Assembly (NCBI GenBank): GCA_033794685.1
Contig: JARAYZ010000001.1
From: Lentzea sp033794685
GTDB lineage: Bacteria; Actinomycetota; Actinomycetes; Mycobacteriales; Pseudonocardiaceae
Reading direction: 5' to 3' (one strand)
Length of the DNA stretch: 64,000 nucleotides
Of the stretch, positions 8,640 through 18,706 are shown one piece after another. Positions within the stretch are counted from its first letter, which is position 1. The number at the start of each line of letters is the position of its first letter. The notes under the pieces are model-generated. The model was given only the letters and a program-made list of their open reading frames with translations. It was not told the origin of the DNA and ran no database searches. The position numbers and the translations under genes are program-made.

Positions 8640-9113
8640 GTGGAGGACTTCTCGGCGGTGTACCGCGAGTGCTACCCGCGGGTGCTCGCTTATGCGGCGA
8701 GCCACGCGGGGCTGCGGCTTGCCGAGGACATCACCAGCGAGACCTTCACGATCGCGTGGCACAAGTCCGACCAGATGCCGTCGAACGCGCTGCCGTGGCT
8801 GCTCGGCATCGCCCGCAACCTGGTGCGTTCGGCTCGGCGGCAGACGACGCACATCGAGCTCACCGACTTCCCCGCCGAGGACGACTTCGCGGTGATCGAG
8901 CTGCGGGCTGCCCTGGCGAGCCTGTCCGAGGCGGACCAGGAGGTGCTGACGCTCATCGCGTGGCACGGACTGGCCGCGGCCGAGGCCGCGCAGGTGCTCG
9001 GGTGCACGACCGCGACGTTCTTCGTGCGGCTGCATCGGGCTCGACGGCGGTTGCAGGCCGCTCTCTGGACTCCGAACTTCGACCGTGCGAGGGCGTCGTG
9101 GAAGACATCCTGA
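8640..9113 (+). CDS. ECF-type RNA polymerase sigma factor
   Basis: 157-residue sigma-70 family protein with region 2 (DFSAVYRECYPRVLAYAASH, then LAEDITSETFTIAW) and region 4 (LASLSEADQEVLTLIAWHGL, then AAEAAQVLGCTTATFFVRLH). The GTG start at 8640 gives the family-standard N terminus; no clear ribosome-binding site precedes it. The gene overlaps the next one by 16 bp, the usual arrangement of a sigma factor with its membrane-anchored partner. It does not belong clearly to any well-characterised ECF group that I can name. Confidence 0.85.
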   Translation: MEDFSAVYRECYPRVLAYAASHAGLRLAEDITSETFTIAWHKSDQMPSNALPWLLGIARNLVRSARRQTTHIELTDFPAEDDFAVIELRAALASLSEADQEVLTLIAWHGLAAAEAAQVLGCTTATFFVRLHRARRRLQAALWTPNFDRARASWKTS

Positions 9114-10108
9114 AAGACCTGGCGCAGGCCAAGCCGCCGACGCCCGAGGTCGACCCCGAGCGGATGGAACGGGACCTCGCACGCATCGTCACGTTGCCGC
9201 GAGAGAGGCCGGCGCGGAGGCAGTTCGTGCGGCGGTTCGCGCCGTTGGTCGTCGTCGCCGCTGTGATCGCCCTTGCGGTCGTGGTGCTGCCTGAGCCTTC
9301 TCAGCCCGTGCAGCCTGCTGCCGCGCCTCAGTGGTGGCGGGTGTTGCGGCAGCAGTCTTCGTTGATGGTCGTCGGGGAGCCGACGAAGTCGTTCGTCGTG
9401 CGGTTCGACTCCAAGACCGATCAGTGGCAGGCCGGGAAGCGCGAGATCGCGGTGGTGCAGAAGGACGGTGAGGTCGAGCCGTTCTCGAGGGACGACGACA
9501 CCGCGTGGGAGGCCGCAGGTCGACCGGAGGTCGTGCCTCAACTCGGCGGCAGCCGGTCGGTGCGCATCGGTCCGATGGCACCGGCGGTGCAGGAGTCCTA
9601 CGTCAGCGGGCTCTCGCTGACGTCGGCCTACTGGGAGCGGCTGGAGTCGTTCGACGACCTGCCCGCGGACCCGGCGGGCATGAAGGCGAAGCTGCAGCCC
9701 GAGGAGAAGGGCGCCTACGAGCTCGCGGACCTCGTCATGGCCGTCGTGATCGCGGACGTGCGCGACGACCAGCGGCGGGGAGCGTTCGAGCTGCTCAAGT
9801 CGCTCGACCGGGCGCGGTACCTCGACCGCGTGCCCCTGCCCAACGGGGGCGTGGGCGTCGGGGTGACGATCCCCGCGCCGCCGCAGTTCCAGTTCAGCGA
9901 CGTCGAGACCGAGTTCGTCTTCAACCCCGCCACGGGCAAGCCGATCTTGAAGCGGAACGTCATCACGACGGCCCAGCACGGCCTTCCCGCGAAGACCTCG
10001 ATCGCGGAGGAGCAGTACCTCCTGCTGGAGGGGACGAACACCGAGCCGATCCTGCCACTGGGCGCCGCCGTGAACGGCGGAGTGGAATCCCCCATCATTG
10101 AGCGGTGA
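9098..10108 (+). CDS. CU044_5270-family membrane protein, putative sigma-factor partner
   Basis: 336 residues with a cytoplasmic N-terminal ~40 residues, one transmembrane segment (LVVVAAVIALAVVVLP) and a large extracytoplasmic domain. This is the CU044_5270 family layout: actinobacterial proteins encoded immediately downstream of, and overlapping, an ECF sigma gene. By position and topology it may act as an anti-sigma factor or a sensor, but no zinc-finger (HxxxCxxC) motif is present. The GTG start at 9098 lies inside the sigma gene. The stop overlaps the LysR gene start (GTGA). Confidence 0.75.
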   Translation: MEDILKDLAQAKPPTPEVDPERMERDLARIVTLPRERPARRQFVRRFAPLVVVAAVIALAVVVLPEPSQPVQPAAAPQWWRVLRQQSSLMVVGEPTKSFVVRFDSKTDQWQAGKREIAVVQKDGEVEPFSRDDDTAWEAAGRPEVVPQLGGSRSVRIGPMAPAVQESYVSGLSLTSAYWERLESFDDLPADPAGMKAKLQPEEKGAYELADLVMAVVIADVRDDQRRGAFELLKSLDRARYLDRVPLPNGGVGVGVTIPAPPQFQFSDVETEFVFNPATGKPILKRNVITTAQHGLPAKTSIAEEQYLLLEGTNTEPILPLGAAVNGGVESPIIER

Positions 10109-10977
10109 TCGACCCACGACGGCTCCGCGTGCTGCGCGCGCTCGCTGACCACGGCACCGTGACAGCCGCAGCCGCCGCGCTGCACCTCACGCCGTCAGCG
10201 GTGTCGCAGCAGCTTGCAGCCCTGGAGTCCGAGGCAGGGCATCCGTTGCTGCTGCGCAAGGGACGGCGTGTGTCGCTGACGCCGGCCGGTTCGTTGCTCG
10301 TCGCGCACGCCCACGTCGTGGCCGCCGAACTGGAACGTGCACAGGCCACTTTGGACGCTCTCGCCTCCGGTACGGCCGGACGCGTGGCGGTGGCGGCGTT
10401 CGCGTCGGCGATCACGCAGGTCGTCGCACCGGCGCTGGCGGCGTTGAAGGAACGCTCGATCGAACTCTCCGTGCGCGACGCCGAAGGGCACGAGAGCGTC
10501 CGGCTCCTGTTGGACGGCGAGATCGACGTGGCGATCACCGAGGAACACCGGACGACGGACCGCTTCACCCGGTTCCCGCTCTACACCGAGCCTTTCGACG
10601 TCGTGCTTCCGCCGGAGTACCCGGTGTCCGGACCGGTGGACCTGGCGTCGCTCGCCGACGAGGACTGGGTGGTGACGCTGCCCGGCAACCCGCTGCGGGA
10701 CGTCGTGGAGATGGCGTGCGCGCAAGCCGGGTTCACGCCGCGCATCAGGCACACCTCTGACGACTTCCGCGCGATCGAGGCACTGGTGGCGGCGGGTGCG
10801 GGAGTGGCGTTGGCACCCCGGAACGCCGTCGGCGGGGTGCGGGTCGGTAGCGCGGTGGCGGTACGACGGGCCGTGTCGGGCGTGGCGCCGTTGCGCCGGG
10901 TCGTCGCCGCGGTGCGCCGTGGGTCCGAGGACCACCCGCTGATCAGGGCTGTTCTCGACGAGCTTCGCCCGCGTTAG
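10105..10977 (+). CDS. LysR-family transcriptional regulator
   Basis: 290 residues with an N-terminal winged helix-turn-helix (RLRVLRALADHGTVTAAAAA, then LHLTPSAVSQQLAALE) and a C-terminal substrate-binding domain with the GRVAVAAFASAI start and an LVAAGAGVALAP segment. The GTG start overlaps the preceding stop. The 3' end overlaps the end of the convergent MarR gene by 35 bp. The effector and targets are not evident; LysR genes usually control a divergent neighbour, but here the upstream gene is co-directional. Confidence 0.88.
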   Translation: MIDPRRLRVLRALADHGTVTAAAAALHLTPSAVSQQLAALESEAGHPLLLRKGRRVSLTPAGSLLVAHAHVVAAELERAQATLDALASGTAGRVAVAAFASAITQVVAPALAALKERSIELSVRDAEGHESVRLLLDGEIDVAITEEHRTTDRFTRFPLYTEPFDVVLPPEYPVSGPVDLASLADEDWVVTLPGNPLRDVVEMACAQAGFTPRIRHTSDDFRAIEALVAAGAGVALAPRNAVGGVRVGSAVAVRRAVSGVAPLRRVVAAVRRGSEDHPLIRAVLDELRPR

Positions 10978-11416
10978 GGATCGTCACGCTCAGCTTGGCC
11001 GCGATGCGGGTCAGCGCTTGCCGGTCGGCGGCGGACAGCGGGTCGAGCACGAACTGCCGGACCGTGCGCACGTGCGTGGGCGCGGCGGCCTCGACCACCT
11101 CGTAGCCCTCGTCGGTGAGGAAGGCGACGGTGTAGCGGCCGTCGTCGGGATCAGGCGACCGCACCACCCAGCCACGCTGCTCGAAGCGCTTGACCACGTT
11201 GGACAGCCGCGACAGCGACCCGTTCGCCAGGTGCGCGAGTTCGCTCATGCGGATGGTGCGGTCCGGCGCCTCCGAGACGTGGCTGAGCACCAGGTAGTCG
11301 AAGAGGCTCAGCCCCGACTCCTGTTGCAGCGGCGCTTCCAGCCGGCCCGGCATGAGCAGCAGCATCGAGACCAGCCCGGTCCAGGCGTCCTTCTCCTCGG
11401 CGTTCAGCCACTCCAT
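10943..11416 (-). CDS. MarR-family transcriptional regulator
   Basis: 157-residue winged-helix protein. The typical MarR core is visible: LSLFDYLVLSHVSEAPDRTI, MSELAHLANGSLSRLSNVVK, then the wing RGWVVRSPDPDDGRYTVAFL with the DxR motif conserved in the family. It is divergent from the ridA-like gene, and the 73-bp gap between them holds two identical palindromes, so it probably represses itself and the neighbour. It ends inside the LysR gene's 3' end. Confidence 0.9.
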   Translation of the reverse strand: MEWLNAEEKDAWTGLVSMLLLMPGRLEAPLQQESGLSLFDYLVLSHVSEAPDRTIRMSELAHLANGSLSRLSNVVKRFEQRGWVVRSPDPDDGRYTVAFLTDEGYEVVEAAAPTHVRTVRQFVLDPLSAADRQALTRIAAKLSVTIPNAGEARREQP

Positions 11417-11428
11417 GCGCGGCAGCTT

Positions 11429-11472
11429 ACTTCACGCTTGAAGTCATGTACGGTTGACTTCAAGCATGAAGT
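11429..11472. promoter_or_regulatory. tandem MarR-type operators
   Basis: Two identical 16-bp inverted repeats ACTTCA-N4-TGAAGT occupy 11429-11444 and 11457-11472, with start-to-start spacing of 28 bp, between the divergent marR and ridA-like genes. The second is extended to TTGACTTC / GAAGTCAA (11454-11475). Their symmetry, location and duplication are what is expected for binding by the adjacent MarR dimer. Confidence 0.7.
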
Positions 11473-11489
11473 CAACGGAGGGACAAGAG

Positions 11490-11890
11490 ATGAGCAAGCC
11501 GGAGTTCTTCGCCACCCCTGGATACGGCGAGACGCAGCTGAAGAACATGCGCTACAGCCAGGCGGTCCGCATCGGCGACCGCGTCGAGATCTCGGGTCAG
11601 GGCGGCTGGGACGACGAGTTCGAGTTCCCCGCGGCGCTGGAGGACGAGATCGTGCGGGCGTTCGAGAACGTCGAGCGCACACTCGCGACGGCGGGCTCGT
11701 CGTGGGCGGATGTCGTGCACGTGAACTCGTACCACGTGCTCGGCGACGACTCGTTCGACGACCACAACCGTGTGATGGTGGAGCAGTTCCGTGCGCGCAT
11801 GGGCGAGCGTACGCCGATCTGGACCGAGAGCGGGGTCACCGCCCTCGGTCACCCGAAGATGCGCATTGAGATCCGCGTGACCGCGATCGG

Positions 11891-11894
<4 letters not shown>
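11490..11894 (+). CDS. RidA family protein
   Basis: 134-residue YjgF/YER057c/UK114-type protein. Characteristic features are the SQAVRIGDRVEISGQGG strand-turn segment, FENVERTLATAGSSWADVVH and the C-terminal MRIEIRVTAIG, with the conserved Arg that in RidA binds the substrate carboxylate. Canonical RidA hydrolyses reactive enamine/imine intermediates from PLP enzymes; this variant's exact activity is unknown. The ATG start at 11490 has GGAGGGA seven bases upstream; an earlier in-frame start would lie inside the operators. Its last four bases overlap the convergent ptsI stop. Confidence 0.85.
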
Positions 11895-13522
<1,628 letters not shown>

Positions 13523-13625
13523 GGTCTAGACCATACCCTCCGACCGGAAACCCAGGACAGTTCAGTGTGACCAATTCAAAGCCTGCGCGCGGACTGGGCC
13601 GAACGGAGCAGTACGGTCACCAGCC

Positions 13626-14591
13626 GTGCACCTACCGTCCGTCCTCACCGCAGTGCTCCTGATCGCCGGATGTTCGGCGGTGCGACCGGACCTCGGTTCC
13701 GAGATCGTCGTCCCGGCGCAGCTGAGCACCATCCAGGCCGCCGTCGACGTGGCGCGGGAGGGCACGACCATTCTCGTCGCGCCCGGCGTCTACGAGGAGT
13801 CGGTGCAGATCAGGACCAAGGGCATCACGATCAGGGGTGCCCGGCGCGGCAGCGTGATCATCGACGGCGAGGTCAAGCGCGCCAACGGGATCGTGGTCGC
13901 CGCGTCCGAGGTGACGGTGCAGAACCTGACGGTCCGCAACCACACGTCCAACGGTGTGCTGATCTCGGCGCAGCGCGACTTCCGCGTCTCCTACGTGACG
14001 GCGAGCAACAACGCGTTGTTCGGCATCCACGCGTTCGACGCCCAACGTGGTGTCATCGAACAGAGCTACGCGAGCGGCAGCGCGAACGGCTTCTACGTCG
14101 GCCACTGCAAGCCGTGCGACGTCGTCGTGCGCGGCAACGTCGCCGAACGCAACGCCGTCGGGTACGAGGGCGCGCACGCGTCCGGTGGGATGTTCGTGCT
14201 GGGCAACAGGTTCAGCGGCAACCGCGTCGGCCTGGCCGCGAACGTCCAGCGGGAGGACGACGTCACGTTCGTCGGCAACCTGGTGTCGGACAACGACGAG
14301 GCGTTGTCGCCGGCGAAGGCCGACGGGGCGTTCGGGCTGGGCATGAGCATCACGGCCAGCCCGCGGACCGTGTTCCACAACCTCGTCACCGGCAATCCCG
14401 GGGGCGACGTGGTCGTCGGTCCCGTCAAGAAGGCCAAGTCACCGCGCGGAATCCCGTTCACCCAGGTCGCCGCGCCGCCCGTGCAGCCGGAGATGCCGGA
14501 CGGGCCGTTGCCGGACAGGACGCCGAACGTCGAGAGGTACACGCTGCCGGACGAGGACCTGTTCGACGACCGCGCGGCGGTGCGGACGTAG
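13626..14591 (+). CDS. secreted right-handed beta-helix lipoprotein
   Basis: 321 residues. A short signal peptide ends in a lipobox LLIAGC, with the acylated cysteine at residue 16. From ~35 to ~250 it has parallel beta-helix repeats (STIQAAVDVAREGTTILVAP, GITIRGARRGSVIIDGEV and NGxxV-type rungs), as in pectate-lyase-like/NosD proteins. A proline-rich tail follows. Such folds often bind or cleave polysaccharides, but I cannot identify catalytic residues, so the function is open. The stop lies one base before the convergent rbsK stop. Confidence 0.8.
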   Translation: MHLPSVLTAVLLIAGCSAVRPDLGSEIVVPAQLSTIQAAVDVAREGTTILVAPGVYEESVQIRTKGITIRGARRGSVIIDGEVKRANGIVVAASEVTVQNLTVRNHTSNGVLISAQRDFRVSYVTASNNALFGIHAFDAQRGVIEQSYASGSANGFYVGHCKPCDVVVRGNVAERNAVGYEGAHASGGMFVLGNRFSGNRVGLAANVQREDDVTFVGNLVSDNDEALSPAKADGAFGLGMSITASPRTVFHNLVTGNPGGDVVVGPVKKAKSPRGIPFTQVAAPPVQPEMPDGPLPDRTPNVERYTLPDEDLFDDRAAVRT

Positions 14592-14592
14592 G

Positions 14593-15456
14593 TCAGCCGA
14601 TCTCGGCTGCGGTCGGGTAGGACGGCTGCGCGCCCGCCTTCGTGACGGACAGCGCGGCGACCTTAGCGGCGTAACGTGCGGCCTGCACCAGGTCGTCGCC
14701 CTCGGCGAGCCGGGCGGACAGCGCACCGGCGAACGCGTCACCGGCGCCGGTCGTGTCGACCACCTCGTCGACCTGGATCGACGGCACCTCGACGACACCG
14801 GACCTCTCCACCACGGCGGCGCCGCGCGAGCCCAGGGTGATGATCGCCGAGGCCGGGCCCAGGTCGAGCAGGCCGTTCCAGTCCGCGGCGAGTTGTGCGG
14901 CCTCGTGCTCGTTCACGATCAGAACGCTGAGCTGCCGCAAGGTCTCCGCGGGCAGTTCGGCGACCGGCGACAGGTTGAGCACCGTCCGGACTCCGGCTTT
15001 CGACGCCACGCCGATCGCGTGGACCACCGTCTCCAGCGGCACTTCCAGCGAACAGGTCAGCACCCGCACGCCGTCGAACGACAGCGCGTCCACATCGGAC
15101 AACGCCACGTCGGCGTTGGCGCCGGGGGAGACGACGATCGAGTTCTCGCCGTCCGGCGTCACGGTGATGTACGCGATCCCGGTGGGGCGCTCGGAAGTCT
15201 TCACCAGAGCAGTTCCGACACCGGACGACTCCAGCGACTCGCGCAGCAGCGAGCCGTACCCGTCGCCACCGACGGCGCCGACCAGCGAGACGGACGCTCC
15301 GACGCGCGCGGCCGCGACGGCGGTGTTCGCGCCCTTGCCGCCGGGCAGCACGACGGTGTCGCCGCCGAGCACGGTCTCACCGCCGGCGGGCCGCCTGCCG
15401 ACCTCGACCACGAGGTCGGCGTTGGCGGACCCGAGAACGAGCAGAGTCTGTGTCAC
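14593..15456 (-). CDS. rbsK: ribokinase
   Basis: 287-residue PfkB-family kinase that phosphorylates ribose to ribose 5-phosphate. The N-terminal motif GSANADLVVEVGRRP and the GGKGANTAVAAARVG signature are typical of ribokinase. The C-terminal anion hole/catalytic base motif is VVDTTGAGDAFAGAL. The GTG start overlaps the rbsB stop (GTGA). It is the last gene of the rbsR-A-C-B-K operon. Confidence 0.93.
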   Translation of the reverse strand: MTQTLLVLGSANADLVVEVGRRPAGGETVLGGDTVVLPGGKGANTAVAAARVGASVSLVGAVGGDGYGSLLRESLESSGVGTALVKTSERPTGIAYITVTPDGENSIVVSPGANADVALSDVDALSFDGVRVLTCSLEVPLETVVHAIGVASKAGVRTVLNLSPVAELPAETLRQLSVLIVNEHEAAQLAADWNGLLDLGPASAIITLGSRGAAVVERSGVVEVPSIQVDEVVDTTGAGDAFAGALSARLAEGDDLVQAARYAAKVAALSVTKAGAQPSYPTAAEIG

Positions 15457-16364
15457 TTGACGAACTCTGCCACGTTCTTCGCGGTGATGACCTTGACCTC
15501 GACGTCCACGACCTGCTGGACCGGCTCGCCCTTGGCGGCGTGCACGGCCTGTTCGACGGCCTTGGACCCGAGCAGCTTCGGCTGCTGGGCGACGGTCGCG
15601 GCGAGCGTGCCGTCCTGGATCGCCTTGAGGCCGTCCGGCGTGCCGTCGAAGCCGACGACCTGGACGTCCTTGCCGGCGCGGGCGCCGAGGGCCTTGATCG
15701 CGCCGAGCGCCATCTCGTCGTTCTCGGCGAAGAGGCCCTTGAGACCGGGGTGGCCCTGCAGCAGGTTCGTGGTCTCGTTGAGGCCCTTGGCGCGGTCGAA
15801 GTCGGCGACGGCGGAGGCGACGACCTTGATGTTGCCGCTGTTCAGGCCCTGTTCGAAGCCCTGGCCGCGGTCACGCGACGCGGACGCGCCCGGGATGCCC
15901 TTGAGGTGCGCGACCTCGCCGGACGTGGCGCGGCCGAGCTCGATGGCCGCGAGGCTGCCGCCCGAGACGTTGTTCGAGGCGACCTCGGCGGCGACCTTGC
16001 CCTCGACGGCGCGGTCGACCGAGATCAGCGGGATGTTCGCGGTCTCGGCGGCCTTCGCGGCGGGCGCGGACTGCTTGGAGTCGACCGGGTTGAGGATGAT
16101 CGCCTTGACGCCCTGGGTCACCAGGGTCTGCACCTGGTTGACCTGGTTCGTCGCGTCGTTCTGCGCGTCGACCACGGTGAGCTTGGCACCGAGCTTGTCC
16201 GCCATCTCCTGCGCGCCCTGCTGCAGCTCCACGAAGAACGGGTTGTTCAAAGTGGACACCGCGAGGCCGATGGTGATGTCTCCGGACGCCCCAGTTCCGC
16301 TGCAGCCGGTCGCCACGAGAGCAGCGGCACCGAGCGTCAGCGCGATCCGTCGGGTCACCTTCAT
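15453..16364 (-). CDS. rbsB: ribose ABC transporter substrate-binding lipoprotein
   Basis: 303 residues. The signal peptide ends in the lipobox LVATGC (Cys21), so the protein is membrane-anchored outside the cell. The mature part is a periplasmic-binding-protein-like sugar receptor (Peripla_BP_4) with GDITIGLAVSTLNNPFFVEL, IILNPVDSKQ and PLISVDRAVEG segments close to RbsB. It sits between the permease and ribokinase genes. Ribose is assigned from the operon content; a related pentose remains possible. Confidence 0.9.
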   Translation of the reverse strand: MKVTRRIALTLGAAALVATGCSGTGASGDITIGLAVSTLNNPFFVELQQGAQEMADKLGAKLTVVDAQNDATNQVNQVQTLVTQGVKAIILNPVDSKQSAPAAKAAETANIPLISVDRAVEGKVAAEVASNNVSGGSLAAIELGRATSGEVAHLKGIPGASASRDRGQGFEQGLNSGNIKVVASAVADFDRAKGLNETTNLLQGHPGLKGLFAENDEMALGAIKALGARAGKDVQVVGFDGTPDGLKAIQDGTLAATVAQQPKLLGSKAVEQAVHAAKGEPVQQVVDVEVKVITAKNVAEFVK

Positions 16365-16394
16365 TGGTGTCTTCCTTACCTGTTGCGGGTTTTC

Positions 16395-17300
16395 TCAGCG
16401 ACGGCGAAGTGAGTCGAGCAACGCGGCGAGAGCGATCACCGCGCCGATGACGACCTGCTGCCAGAACGGCGGGACCTGCAGCAGGTTGAGGCCGTTGCGC
16501 AGGACGGCGAGCACGAGTGCGCCGACCAACGTCCCGGTGGCGCGGCCAACACCACCGGACAGCGACGCACCACCGATGACGACAGCGGCGATGGCGTCGA
16601 GCTCGTAGCCGACCGCTGCCTGCGGACCGGCGGACCCGAGCCGTCCCGCGAGCACGAGGCCCGCGGCGGCGGCGAACAGGCCGGAGAGTGCGTAGATCCA
16701 GAGCTTGTTGCGGCGCACGTCGATGCCGCTGAGCTTCGCGGCCTCCTCGTTGCCGCCGATCGCGTACATGCGACGGCCGAGGTTGGTGCGCGTGAGGATC
16801 AGGCCGGTGATGCCGAAGAACGCGAGCATCAGCAGCAGTGGCAACGGAACCATCGGCGCGAGGTTCGAGCCGAGGAACGTGACCAGCGCGTCGGTCTCGT
16901 GCGGCTGGCCCTCGGAGAACACCAGCGTGAGACCTCGGGCGACACTGAGCATGGCCAGCGTCGCGATGAACGGCGGCAGCTTGCCGTAGCTGATCAGCGC
17001 GCCGTTGACGAGTCCGCAGAGCGCGCCGACCAGCAGTCCGACCGGGCCCGCGGTGAGCGCGCCGACCATCGCGGCCAGCGCGGCGATGCTGCCGACCGAC
17101 AGGTCGATCCCGCCCGCGACCACCACGAACGTCATGCCGAACGCCATGATCGCGATGACCGCGGCCTGCACACCGACGTTGAGCAGGTTCTGGGCGTTGA
17201 GGAACGCCGGCTGCATGATCGCGATGACCAGGGCGAGGATCAGGAGTCCCGCGAGGGCTCCGTTCTCACTTGCGTACTTGCGGATGCTGATCGTGCTCAC
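16395..17300 (-). CDS. rbsC: ribose ABC transporter permease
   Basis: 301-residue integral membrane protein of the BPD_transp_2 family with about eight to ten hydrophobic segments. The MAFGMTFVVVAGGIDLSVGS motif and the ...AVVIGGASLSGGVGRATGT coupling region are hallmarks of RbsC/XylH-type permeases. The GTG start overlaps the rbsA stop by four bases. A gap of about 30 bp with a GGAAGA ribosome-binding site separates it from rbsB. Confidence 0.92.
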   Translation of the reverse strand: MSTISIRKYASENGALAGLLILALVIAIMQPAFLNAQNLLNVGVQAAVIAIMAFGMTFVVVAGGIDLSVGSIAALAAMVGALTAGPVGLLVGALCGLVNGALISYGKLPPFIATLAMLSVARGLTLVFSEGQPHETDALVTFLGSNLAPMVPLPLLLMLAFFGITGLILTRTNLGRRMYAIGGNEEAAKLSGIDVRRNKLWIYALSGLFAAAAGLVLAGRLGSAGPQAAVGYELDAIAAVVIGGASLSGGVGRATGTLVGALVLAVLRNGLNLLQVPPFWQQVVIGAVIALAALLDSLRRR

Positions 17301-18706
17301 GCTGAAATCTCCTGCACGGCGAGTGCCATCACCTGGTCTTGGGTCGCGCCCTTGGGCAGCTCACCGGCTATCCGGCCGTGCGCCATGACGACGACCCGGT
17401 CGCTCATCCCGATCACCTCGGGCAGGTCGCTGGACACGAGCAGCACGGCCCGGCCCTGCGCGGTCATGCGGTTGATCAGTTCGTAGATCTCGACCTTGGC
17501 GCCGACGTCGACGCCCCTGGTCGGTTCGTCGAGGATCAGCACCTTCGGGTCGGCCAGCAGCCACTTGCCGATGACGACCTTCTGCTGGTTGCCGCCGGAG
17601 AGCTCCTTCACCGGCTGCTCGACGCGGCCCTTGATCCGGAGCTTGCCCGCGATGTCGTGCAGGCGTTTCTGGTCGCGGTTGTCGAGCGTCACGAGTTCGA
17701 GGTTCCGGCCGACGGTGGCGGTGAGGACGAGGCCCTGGCCCTTGCGGTCCTCGGGGACCAGGCCGAGGCCTGCCCTGATCGCGGCCTGGACGTCGTGGCG
17801 GCGCAACGGTGTGCCGTCGACCTCGACCTTGCCGTGGTCGTAGTCGTCCACGCCGAACGCGGCGCGCGCGACCTCCGTCCGTCCTGCTCCGACCAGGCCC
17901 GCGATGCCGACGACCTCGCCCGCGTGGACCTCGATGGTGATGTCCTCGAAGACACCGCGCTTGGTGAGGCCCGAGATGCTCAGCAGCGGCTGGCCCGGAC
18001 GTTGTCGCGCGCGTGGGTACTGCTCGTCGATCGGGCGGCCGACCATCAGCTCGATCATGTGCTGGGTGGTGGCACGCGGGCCGAGGACACCGACGCTTCG
18101 CCCGTCGCGCAGGACGGTGATGCGGTCGGCGACGCGCTGGATCTCGTCGAGGTGGTGGGTGATGAAGACGAGGCCGACGCCGTTGTCGCGCAGCTGGGCC
18201 ATGATCTGCAACAACCGGTCTGTCTCGGTCTCGGTGAGCACGGCGGTCGGCTCGTCGAGGATCAGCACGCCGGCGTTCTTGTCGAGTGCACGGGCGATCT
18301 CGATCATCTGCTGCTGGGCGATGCCGAGGTCCTTGACCTTGGCGTCCGGGTCGACGTCCAGGCCTACGCGGTTCAGGAGCTCCGGTGCCCTGCGGCGCAT
18401 CTCGGCGCGGTCGACGAAGCCGTACTTCCTCGGCAGCCGGTTCAGGAACAGGTTCTCGGCGACGCTCAGTTCCGGGACCAGCGCCAGTTCCTGGTGGATG
18501 ACGGCCAGGCTGGAGTGGCCCTCGATCGTGCCGGCGTCGTGGCCGTGGATGCCTGCGAGGACCTTGACCAGCGTGGACTTGCCCGCGCCGTTCTCGCCGA
18601 GCAGGACGTGGACCTCGCCCGCGTTGATGTCGAGGTCGACGCCGTCCAACGCTTTGGTGGCGCCGAAGTGCTTGGTGATGCCACGGGCCGTGATGAGGGT
18701 GTTCAC
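17297..18706 (-). CDS. rbsA: ribose ABC transporter ATP-binding protein (two ABC domains)
   Basis: 469 residues made of two fused ATPase domains, the usual layout of carbohydrate importers of the CUT2 class. The first has a perfect Walker A GENGAGKS at 37-44, the signature-like LGIAQQQMIEIARAL and Walker B LILDEPTAVLT. The second has the degenerate Walker A GLVGAGRTE typical of this family and the intact signature LSGGNQQKVVIGKWL and Walker B LILDEPTRGVDVGAK. The GTG start at 18706 overlaps the regulator stop; upstream in-frame codons lie inside the regulator gene and are rejected. Confidence 0.92.
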   Translation of the reverse strand: MNTLITARGITKHFGATKALDGVDLDINAGEVHVLLGENGAGKSTLVKVLAGIHGHDAGTIEGHSSLAVIHQELALVPELSVAENLFLNRLPRKYGFVDRAEMRRRAPELLNRVGLDVDPDAKVKDLGIAQQQMIEIARALDKNAGVLILDEPTAVLTETETDRLLQIMAQLRDNGVGLVFITHHLDEIQRVADRITVLRDGRSVGVLGPRATTQHMIELMVGRPIDEQYPRARQRPGQPLLSISGLTKRGVFEDITIEVHAGEVVGIAGLVGAGRTEVARAAFGVDDYDHGKVEVDGTPLRRHDVQAAIRAGLGLVPEDRKGQGLVLTATVGRNLELVTLDNRDQKRLHDIAGKLRIKGRVEQPVKELSGGNQQKVVIGKWLLADPKVLILDEPTRGVDVGAKVEIYELINRMTAQGRAVLLVSSDLPEVIGMSDRVVVMAHGRIAGELPKGATQDQVMALAVQEISA

